The translations under genes were made by a program, and so were the position numbers. The notes beneath the pieces are model-generated. The model was not told where the DNA came from and did not search any database. It saw only the letters and a program-made list of their open reading frames with translations. From Acrasis kona (Eukaryota > Heterolobosea > Eutetramitea > Acrasida > Acrasidae), in the NCBI GenBank assembly GCA_026419775.2, contig JAOPGA020001102.1, forward strand, positions 62,001 through 126,000: a stretch of 64,000 bases of DNA, written 5' to 3'. Numbering within the stretch: position 1 is the first letter of the stretch; each line of letters opens with the position of its first letter. Below are positions 22,416 to 31,348 of the stretch, in pieces.

Positions 22416-23555
22416 TTATTCTTCCTCCTCATCGACGTTCATGAAGGCACTCATGGATGTTTGTTGGGGGTCCTTCTTCTCTCTCTTTCTTTTCTCTTGG
22501 GCGTGGGCGGCGGAGTCCATGGATTGTCTCTTTTTGGTGGGGGTAGATGCAGCGGCAGCTGCAGGAGATGGGGTCAGATGTGACAGGAGAAGGGCCTTGA
22601 GTTCTGCGATGTCGCTTCTCAAAGGCTTGACTTCCGCAAGCACCGAGCTGTGTTGATCTTCCAGGGTGGTCTGGCGTTTCTTGATGTCATCCATCTCTCC
22701 CTTGAAACTGTTCACCGTGCTTTTAATCTCACTCTGGGTGGCGACTATTCCTTTGATTTGTTGTTTCAACCCCAACATTTCCCGAGCCGAGCAGAAACCC
22801 TCTTTAGTTGTGGTGGATGGTGACGTAGTGGACCCCGACCCCGTAATCGTTCTTCTTGCTCCCTGTGGTTTAAAGGCCTCAAGTTCGAACCAGTCCAAGC
22901 GAATGGATCCACAGTCTGTGATGACTTTGGTATTGGTGGGGGTTAATCCATTTACGAGTACGTAGGTGTACTCGTTCCCTGTCTTTACGGTAAAGACTGT
23001 AGCATTCACCATTTCCAGAGTCACTTTATCACCAAACCTTTCCTCCATAGCCTTTGTGACCTGGCTCAATCTCATCCGGAAATTGGAGTGGCTGCCTTTG
23101 ATAAATAGACGAACGCCCTCCCTTGGTACCGCTTCATTAGAGGAAGCTTTGATGATGTTAGATCCCAAAGAGCCCACTACTTTGATGTTGATGTCGTGTT
23201 CACAAACGATGGCCTTTACATCCGTCCCTTTCTTAAAGTGCACTAGGATGGATTGCGACAGGCTCTTGTTGGTGGCGCCGTTCTTCATCACTTTTTGCAC
23301 ATAGAGGAGAACTAGTGACGGATTTATTCTGATGGTGGCTTTTGGGGTGCTGAACTGAACCACAACTTCGTCTATTGATCCTCTGTCATAGGTCCATATC
23401 CAATCGGAAACGTTGTCATATTTTCTAATAATTTGAGAGTTAGTACTAGTATGAAGAGCAAGATCTATCGTGTGGATTTGAACATTTAACAAACGGATAT
23501 GAGGCGGACAAAGTTGAAGATAACAAAACAGTACGCACCAATAGTTAAACAACAA
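22416..23555 (-). CDS. unrecognised protein with coiled coil and acidic/basic tail
   Basis: A 379-residue ORF. The first 40 residues look non-coding, and a likely acceptor (TACTAAC followed by ATTATTAG) lies just right of 23424, so the true protein probably starts from an upstream exon. The central region is globular, with segments such as SIDEVVVQFSTPKATIRINP and RFGDKVTLEMVNATVFTV. A coiled coil follows (MDDIKKRQTTLEDQHSSVLA), then an alanine/lysine-rich, nuclear-localisation-like tail (TPTKKRQS, EKRKREKKD) ending in EEEE. The DNA looks richer in G and C than its neighbours, although I have not calculated it. A mobile-element or horizontally acquired origin is possible. Function unknown. 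Confidence 0.55.
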   Translation of the reverse strand: MLFNYWCVLFCYLQLCPPHIRLLNVQIHTIDLALHTSTNSQIIRKYDNVSDWIWTYDRGSIDEVVVQFSTPKATIRINPSLVLLYVQKVMKNGATNKSLSQSILVHFKKGTDVKAIVCEHDINIKVVGSLGSNIIKASSNEAVPREGVRLFIKGSHSNFRMRLSQVTKAMEERFGDKVTLEMVNATVFTVKTGNEYTYVLVNGLTPTNTKVITDCGSIRLDWFELEAFKPQGARRTITGSGSTTSPSTTTKEGFCSAREMLGLKQQIKGIVATQSEIKSTVNSFKGEMDDIKKRQTTLEDQHSSVLAEVKPLRSDIAELKALLLSHLTPSPAAAAASTPTKKRQSMDSAAHAQEKRKREKKDPQQTSMSAFMNVDEEEE

Positions 23556-23926
23556 ACCTAATCAAATAAAGAGGATGACCAAAACAACGACAGTTTGACG
23601 GACACAATGACACCATTAACATCATTTTTGGAACATTATGTCGCAGAAGAGAGCGCCGTGATCGATATGAAGAAGAATATATTGCCTTCGATAACGAATT
23701 ACTTTTTCGATGAAAACTTCATCGATGCAATCTAATAATGGTGATAACTTCCTAAAATGCATGAATACAAACCAGTTACAATTCGAATTACAAAACTCTG
23801 AGTTACAGATACAAAACGTTTTGATCAAGACAACGAAGCAAATGTAACAAACATTCACATTGTTTTACCAAAGAAAATGGTTTTTATTGCATCTATTTCG
23901 ATAGTTTATGCAACCCGTCGTCTGCA

Positions 23927-24167
23927 CTAAAATGCCCAGATTTTAATAGTCGCATCATAGCTACTAGTAACTAATTTATTATCATCGAGTGTTGTAAGTG
24001 ATGCAACCCAACGATGGCCACCCGTCAATGTTGCAATACATTGTTCGCTTGTCACATCCCAAATCTTAATAGTTTTGTCATTACTACCACTAACTAATTG
24101 GGTAAACTCCTTCAGAGTGACCAGTCAATATTTCAGTACATTTACCCTCCTTTACATTACAAATATC
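23927..24167 (-). pseudogene. WD40-repeat gene fragment, frameshifted
   Basis: Read on the minus strand, this stretch encodes two partial WD40 repeats. The first frame gives CTEILTGHSEGVY and then breaks. A second frame continues QLVSGSNDKTIKIWD, CIATLTGGHRWVASL and LVTSSYDATIKIWAF before a stop at 23927. The residues expected between GVY and QLVSGS are missing, which suggests a small deletion that also shifted the frame. No start codon or upstream repeats are evident, so I read this as the decayed 3' end of a WD40 gene. Confidence 0.6.
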
Positions 24168-24204
24168 AATCTTTTAGCTAACCGAACATGAACCGCTGCC
24201 AATA

Positions 24205-24312
24205 ATGAGCGAAGGAAACAAAAAAGTAAAAGACAAAATAGATGCATTTGTTGATCCAAAGAAATTAAAAGCATCATTACGAGAGGAGGATTATACTACT
24301 ATGACTTACTAA
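24205..24312 (+). CDS. possible 35-codon ORF or first exon
   Basis: ATG at 24205 opens MSEGNKKVKDKIDAFVDPKK and ends at a stop near 24310. The composition is protein-like (charged, amphipathic), but there is no recognised domain and no clear downstream exon. It may be a fragment. Low confidence. Confidence 0.2.
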   Translation: MSEGNKKVKDKIDAFVDPKKLKASLREEDYTTMTY

Positions 24313-24486
24313 ATGATCGAACATTGGGGGGTTACAAGTTTATAATAAAATTCAACATAACTTTCAATTAAAAAATTCTTCATACTTTTTAATAATACGT
24401 ATTCATGGAAGATGATTAAGGATTTATTATTGTGATTTTTTACGGAGGTTATACTATAATCTTGTCAGCAGTAGAAATATAAAGCA

Positions 24487-24927
24487 TTATTGATTTGATA
24501 TGAGAGCACTTAATAAGGCTATGTCCCTTTCTCCTAAATGTGGATCGTTTGGATCTTGAAATCTCTCTTTGACGTGCGAGGGAAAGCGATGTGTATTATT
24601 CGGAATATTAAATTGGTTTGGTATTTTATTTTCTATTGAATCTGATTTTGAAGCATCGACTACATTAAGGCGTATTAGGGAATTTTGTACTACAGGGTAA
24701 TGACTATTTAAATGATTTTGATGATTGTTTGTAGCAGCATCTGCGCGAACATTCCTTATGGTGCAGTTCTTTGGTTTAGTTATATAATTTGTATCGGTGT
24801 AAAGTGTATGCTGTGGAGTTGAACATCGACCATCAATTGTGCTTTGTGTTCTGTTGATTTGTTTATTGTTGACCATAGCAACAATTTCGCACATTGCTGC
24901 GTAAGACAGCCGTGGAAGATCGTCCAT
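24487..24927 (-). CDS. hypothetical protein (146 aa)
   Basis: An intronless 146-residue ORF starting MDDLPRLSYAAMCEIVAMVN. It is rich in Asn, polar and low in hydrophobics, with an ending that could be a short helical motif (LGERDIALLSALISNQ). No family is recognised. It lies alone between the WD40 relic and the inverted-repeat element. A genuine small gene is more likely than not, but function cannot be stated. Confidence 0.4.
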   Translation of the reverse strand: MDDLPRLSYAAMCEIVAMVNNKQINRTQSTIDGRCSTPQHTLYTDTNYITKPKNCTIRNVRADAATNNHQNHLNSHYPVVQNSLIRLNVVDASKSDSIENKIPNQFNIPNNTHRFPSHVKERFQDPNDPHLGERDIALLSALISNQ

Positions 24928-25120
24928 GAGTTTTACTGCTATGTATCTTTACGTTTACTGTAAAATTTATTGTAACTAATAGATTTGATGGTTTCTAATC
25001 AAAAAGGAAAGGTCTAGATTCTATTGGAAGCGATGGATATTAATACACAAGTATATATATATTGCTAATAGTATATTATTGTCAGGCAGAAAGATTAGCT
25101 AATAGCTGATTTTTCGACGC

Positions 25121-25807
25121 ATTACAACTTTTTTCGACAAGGTCAATCAGAGGGTAATAGCCAGGCGCAACACTTGTAGAGTATGAACAGCAGAAGAAAA
25201 TAAACGCTATTCGATATGGAGAATCATAATATTATATCAGTCGAAACAGGAGCAACCTGACAAAGACGACTTTAGCATCTTCGTTGAGGTAATTTCATTT
25301 CCTGCACCACAGAATCTAACCTGGGTAGATGAGGTCAGCTTTTTCAATTTGGGTGAACCAACAAATGTGGAAAATGCATCTCTTGGTCAGACAAGTCAAA
25401 CTCCAATACAGCAAATATTTCAGTGCAAATCATGCGGTAAAGAGCAGTCTTATGTTAAAAAGACAAAATCAAAAGAGTTCTGTGACAGAAACTGCCGTCA
25501 AACATACTCACGATCTCGTTCGAAAAGAAAAGCTGTGCAATCTCCGGATGTATCACTAAATGAATTGTTAATTGACTTATGATGATGTTAGTGATAATTT
25601 AATCTGTCGTGTTTGCGGTTGTTTGCTAAGAACTTCTACTAACGTAACAACAGATTGTATCATTCGTGATCAATATTCAACTATAGCGTTTGTACTTTTG
25701 CAATTATATAGCTCTTCTCATCAAATAAACCCCTTCCTCTTCCCAATCAATACTTGTTGCCGCCAAGCTATTACCCTCTGATTGACCTTGTCGAAAAAAG
25801 TAGTAAT
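25121..25807. mobile_element. non-autonomous DNA transposon-like element with 41-bp TIRs
   Basis: The ends form a terminal inverted repeat: 25121-25161 pairs with 25767-25807 with one mismatch in 41 positions, including a perfect inner 35 bp that begins acttttttcgacaagg. The 600 bases between hold a plus-strand reading frame of about 84 codons (25329-25582) and a remnant overlapping it. I see no complete transposase, so this resembles a MITE or an internally deleted element. No convincing target-site duplication is visible at the edges. An imperfect extra copy of the motif ttttcgac lies just outside the left end. Confidence 0.75.
25329..25582 (+). pseudogene. zinc-finger ORF inside the inverted-repeat element
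   Basis: The frame encodes a Cys-rich segment, CKSCGKEQSYVKK and then FCDRNCRQTYSRSRSKRK, resembling a small zinc finger followed by a basic stretch. A second Cys-rich segment (LICRVCGCLLRTS) continues in a different frame from about 25590. This fits a decayed DNA-binding domain of a transposon protein or a captured host fragment. There is no catalytic core. Identification is tentative. Confidence 0.4.
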
Positions 25808-26096
25808 AATGTCTTGGTATTCACACACCGTTCAAGTTGGACTCTGATTCCTGACCAGATCTACTTGTACAGTATTCTGCATCACTCAAACCACAATTAT
25901 CTCCTTCTATGAACAGGAGCTAATGATGGTAAATGTCTTTATCTTCGGTATATTTTAATAATTTAGGTAATTCTAAACCACTGATGTTATGCACGTATCC
26001 AAATACCGAATAGTGAGATTTCATCCACATACTCAACCAGTAGGACTTGATGATCATCAAAAATCCAATTTTCGAAAAAATTGACAGATAACACAT

Positions 26097-29000
26097 ATGG
26101 CAGGTATGCAGAATCTATCAATAGAACCTTCGGTGTTACATAATTACTCTCTCATCCCTCATGATATATCGGCTACATTACGAGCAAAAGGGGGACTACT
26201 CGAAGATTTATTTGAAGGACGAACACATCAAAGACCTTTACTGAGACCAAACCAGCAATCAAATAATAAAATACCAGATTTCCTCATACAATTGAAGCAT
26301 CATACCGAAAGAACGAACAAGAAATATTTATGCTCACAAAAAATGTCCGAACTGCTACATGCCTTGGAAGTACGCCAACACTCTGATGCTTACAGTCACA
26401 GTATGGCATTTCATCTATACAAGGCTTTAGAAATGGAAGCAAATCCCGAAAGTTCAACAGAACCAATCACACATGCAATACCCATGTACTACATGTTAGG
26501 ATTAGCAATAGGAACGGGTGATATAGCGTGCTATTTAGGATTTATCAAAAATATAATGAAGTGGGTCATCCACGGGAATTTTTGTGAACACATTGAACTA
26601 AAGGACTTACACAGGTTGGTCGTCAAATTACAAAAATATTATGAAAAGGAAAATTACCCAAGTCCCCCTCACACAAACTTGGAATGTACATCAAGCATTC
26701 AATCTCTCCTACTGACAACTACCATCGAAATAGAACGTATTGCCACCTGTGGAAACAACCACGAACTAGGAGATGTGGATGCCATTATTGAACTGTGCGA
26801 GCAAATAATTCGCATGGCCCATTCAAAATTAAATCAATACACATGTTTCAGATATTGTTGCAAAACAATCATGATTTTCCTCAAACACAACATTAGAGCC
26901 CTTCATCACAACCTCACAACATACCAACAACAACTAGTGCTAGAATTAACCAAAATCGCGTCCGAATGTGGAATCGAAGACGCCAATAGTACATTCTACT
27001 GCTCCAATTTGTACATTAAAAACCACAATGAATTAAGTGAATCCATTCTAGACTACATTTACAACATACCGAATTCATATCAAGACTCTTCGCTATTCGT
27101 TCAGTTACTACATTTAGATCACGTGTTACGAGATAAAAGCACGCCCATGGAGCCCTTCTTAGATGTGGGTACTTGGGTGAATTACTTGAGCTACCCTCAA
27201 CTACCGAATCACGGTGCCATGGTACGGTCGCTACAAATTCTTTCAAATCAAATTACAAAATGGAGTCCGGATCTAATTACAATTACCCGTTGTATACCCA
27301 GGTCATTAAATGAGGCCATTGGGTACATCAAACGTGGTTATGCCCTACAACCCACCACATCCGCACTCATCAAATGTCACGCTCAAATGTGTAAAATCAT
27401 ACTAGGACACTTGGATCAATTCCATCCGACACAACTCCTAGTGAACGATATTGCTAAAGGAATCTTTTCCTTGTTATTACATCAAGAGCACGCATCAACA
27501 CCACTACAACAAGAACTAATACAATACCTTGAATTATTAGAGTGTACGTCATGGAGCTCATTATTTCACACATGGTTCGACTCGTCAAGCTCGATGGACG
27601 AATATAGATCACATGTGTTTTTTGAGTTACTTTAATCATTACTTAAAAAATACACTAACGAACAATAGCGACCATACTCTATCCATCACTACTGATCCGC
27701 CACCACCACCTTTTGAAATTACTCAAGTGCCCGTGGGATTAGTCGTGCATCGAATGAATGCATCGCTACAGGCCATTCATTCAGGAGGTGATTCTTATCC
27801 TCATGAGTTTCATATTCTTTGTGTTAATTTATTAACCAGCATAGTGACCGATAAGATTAAATTCTCCTATGAGTTCATGGATGAGTTGCTCTTGCTTTTG
27901 ATTGAAACACTTCAACATTCGTATCGTCATGAGGATTCATTGATGGCCCTGTTACATATCTTTCCCATTATTCTAGAAGTGACCAAAGATGATATGGGAG
28001 ATGGATCAGAGCGCGAAGGAGAAGAATTCGACGATGACGAAGATGGACTAAAAATACGATTGGAACGATCGTCGGTCATTCAGAATTTGATCGTTTTTAA
28101 TTTGAAATTCTTGAAGAATTACAAAACACCCTATTATAGTCAACTCATGGTCATGCTCGCCAGATGTCTCACCACGGTGAGCTCTTTTCAAGAATTATTA
28201 GATTTGATGAATGTAATACCCACCAACAATCCATCCAAATCACCAATCAATTATCACAACGTTGACCAAATCAAACCGTTACTCAACCTACCAACATCAT
28301 CGTTCAGCGGAGTACTAGATCAAGCGCGTCCCATCACGTTCGTACCTCAGCATCACATACAAGGCATGGGTGATGAGCTATGGGTACTACATGAATGTGC
28401 AACGGACGAAGAAACCATGTTATTATCCGAACAATCCATATCCACACAAGATTGTATTGAATTTAAAATTCACGTTCGTAATATATCGGATCAACCAGGT
28501 GCTGCAGTGGCCATGGGTCTTTTACCAAAGGGGTGTCATGAAATAGGACCACCTGGATGGACGAGAACATCATTTGCATATCACAGCGATGATGGATCCA
28601 TATGGAGTGGTGGTGAAATAGTTGCACATGATAATGAACAAGGATGGGACATTAACACCACCATAACGTGTAGAATAGATAAAGGACATGTTTCATTCTA
28701 CAAGGACAATGACTTGATGTATTCGCAACCATTCGATGTGAGGTACAGTGGTGATGTATATAATGCTGCTCTTTATATGAGTGGCGTGGGTACTTGTGTC
28801 CAATACCAATTCTGTCATTCATTTCAGCCTGATTTCAACGTCTCATCACAAACGACTAGGAATTCGCTCATTACCAAGAGCTTAAGCATTCAATTATTAC
28901 ACCATCATTCTCAAAATAGAGACGATGATCACATTCATGATGATTCTTTAGAATTGAAATTAGGTCAGTACGTGAACTACAAAGGTCATTATTACGTGGT

Positions 29001-30744
29001 GACTAAAATTTATGAAAGAGAAACACGCACTTCATATATCTTGATTCAAATTCAAAGAAGAGATTTACGAATCGGTCACACTATCACTCACAATGTATAT
29101 AATGGTCATGACTTGATGATATGTGACGATAATATAAACGATAGTAAGGACATTAATGATTTGATTGTACGAATGAATCTAGCCAAAGCTCATGATATCA
29201 TTAGAAACATTGTTCGTATGAACGTTCATCATCAACCATGTCGACAACTGGACACTTTAATGATGAACGTGTTATTCAATAATCTTTTGGATATTGATTA
29301 TAACTTGTGGACAGATTATGCCCATAGCATTCAATCCATTAATAATTTATTTTACTACGATTGGTTACAAATCAGTAAACGTGTATTGATTTATGATACC
29401 AATGATGCTTTGGATAGAAATCTCATCAATAATGGCATAGTGATGGATCAATTAATGGGCGATTACTTGGTAATTGATTTTGATCCATGCACTCAAATAG
29501 GCCAAGATAATCACTTGAATATTGTATCCATTAATCATGATGATAATTATCTTCATGATGGAAAGAAACATGAGTGTTTGTGTGATTTGGTACAAGACCA
29601 ATTGAATCACCGAGTTAAATTATCGAGTGGATGTGAATTAAAATTCAATCGAGGCGATAAACAAGATGCACACATCAAGATGGTACTATCCAGTCATTAT
29701 AAAAATGACCATCAGTGGAAAATGATGGCGTTTGTGTTATTTGCCATGGACATTCGAATCAAAGACTTGATCAGCGTTGATCAAGATGTGATTGGTAACT
29801 TGTTATGTGATTGTTTTGAATATTTTTTGATTCCCACATCAGTAGAATTACCTGGTAGCCAAGACTTGTTATCTTTGATGATTCGTTTACTATCAAATCA
29901 TCCACAATTATCTCAGTTACTTGGTAATAGATTGGATGTACATACCTTGTTGGTGAATCGCTGTCATCAATTGATCAATTCACACAAAATTGGATTCTAT
30001 AACAATCACTTGTGCACGTTGATTGATTTGGCTTGTTTATTAAACGTTCAATGCAAGGGTCTATTAAGAGATCATGTCGATGCGTATCAAAGAATCATCG
30101 TGATGGGAAATCTAAGCACCATCGATCCCATCACGTCATCGAGCGTATTAAACAGGACCTATAGCGTCGGTCATGATTATAATAATCTGCCTCATGTTCT
30201 CTATCACCATCGAGAGTTGATATCATATGTGGCCAAGCGCGATGCACTGGATAATAGCTTGCACTGCGTGGCAACGTCGACGCCTAGAAAGAAGGTCATC
30301 ATGATTAAATTGGATGACGTCACTGACGAGTGCGTGTTTGTTGCCATGGTGAACGCAGCGTCAGAAATGACATCGAATAGTCCGTTCAGGTTTTTAGGAT
30401 CAATGGAACAACACACCATATCACATGCTGATCTGTTGAATAGATTCTTCAATCACTGTGCAAAACTACCAAATAAGTTGAGACCAGGAGACGAAGACGA
30501 ACGCATTTGGATGGCGGTGGGTAGGATCATGGGAGTTGCCATGCTTAGTGGATACAAGAGAATAGAATGGGGAGATGTGGATGATGATTTGTGGAGGGTA
30601 ATGGTGAATGTAGAACCAAAACGGCATTTCGACTATTTGCAATGGTTTCGTGACGGATTTTCGGACATGATACATAGTCATTGTTGTATTAGATTGTACA
30701 CATTCACGCAACAAGAGATCGTTCTGTACATGACTCTGCAATAA
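26097..30744 (+). CDS. large SPRY-domain protein ending in a HECT-like N-lobe (1,534 aa)
   Basis: Two exons, 26097-27625 and 27669-30744, joined across a 43-nt intron that begins GTTACTTT and ends with ACTAACGAACAATAG; the sum is exactly 1,535 codons. The first 500 residues are helical and unrecognised. A SPRY domain lies at about 775-890 (GPPGWTRTSFAYHSDDGSIW, GHVSFYKDND). The C-terminus (about 1385-1534) resembles the N-lobe of HECT ubiquitin ligases: IWMAVGRIMGVAMLSGY, then FRDGFSDMIHSHCCIRLYTF. The chain stops where the catalytic C-lobe with its thioester cysteine should begin. HERC-type ligases also combine SPRY with HECT. I infer a pseudo-HECT scaffold or a truncated ligase; SPRY is confident and HECT moderate. 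Confidence 0.72.
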
Positions 30745-30775
30745 ATGTGTTTATTATTATTTTTGAGCGAAAGAA

Positions 30776-31335
30776 TGCAAACAAAAGTAGAAGAGGATGG
30801 TAGCTACTATATAGAAGGAGAAGCAGATGATCTTGACATTATACTCGGTGGTCTTAGAGGCGAAGATATATAATGCACTTGTTTTTACGCAGTTGAGTGA
30901 TGGTAGAATTGCCGGCACAGGTGATAACTCAATAGAGGCGTGGAATGAGCATGGCGAAACAGTGTTAATTCAAGATGGTTGTAAAGCCGCCAATTCATTA
31001 ATACAACTACAAGATGGAAGACTTGTTGGTGACAATGTATATAACGGGTCAATTGACATTTGGGATATTGGTAATAAAAATAAAAAGACGTCGTATGGAT
31101 GTTGGATGGGTTGGGTGGTGAGTGTACAAAGACACTAAAAGATCCGTTCGCATCTTTAATTATACAATTACAGAGTGCAGGTATTGGCAACACCATTAGG
31201 ACATGGGACACTTATAGCGAACAATGTGTAATGTCATTGAAAGCTCACAAGTCTGATGTCAGATCCATTATGGTTCTTCAAGACGGAAGGTTAGCAAGTC
31301 TATGTGTTGATGGAAATTTCAAGATATGGAGTTAA
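30776..31335 (+). pseudogene. WD40-repeat gene remnant, frameshifted
   Basis: Degenerate WD40 repeats occur in at least two frames. One frame (to 31138) gives FTQLSDGRIAGTGDNSIEAW and LIQLQDGRLVGDN...DIWD. Another (31099-31335) gives IGNTIRTWDTYSEQCVMSL and IMVLQDGRLASLCVDGNFKI before the stop. The usual DGRLASG core is missing from one repeat (LIIQLQ then SAGIGNTI), again pointing to small deletions. It begins about 30 bases after the SPRY/HECT-like gene. I read it as a decayed member of the same family as the relic near 24 kb. Confidence 0.65.
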
Positions 31336-31348
31336 TAATAATTAAACT

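Noticed and set aside
22279-22656. plus-strand 125-codon ORF
   Set aside because: It overlaps the minus-strand 379-codon ORF, whose coiled coil and charged tail look protein-like; the plus frame has no domain.
23622-23858. minus-strand 78-codon ORF upstream of the unrecognised GC-richer gene
   Set aside because: Cys/Phe-rich, with no motif and no clear splice to the neighbour; treated as chance.
27613-27668. two overlapping ORFs interpreted as separate genes
   Set aside because: A 43-nt intron with GT-AG ends and an ACTAAC branch joins them in frame, and the sum is a whole number of codons.
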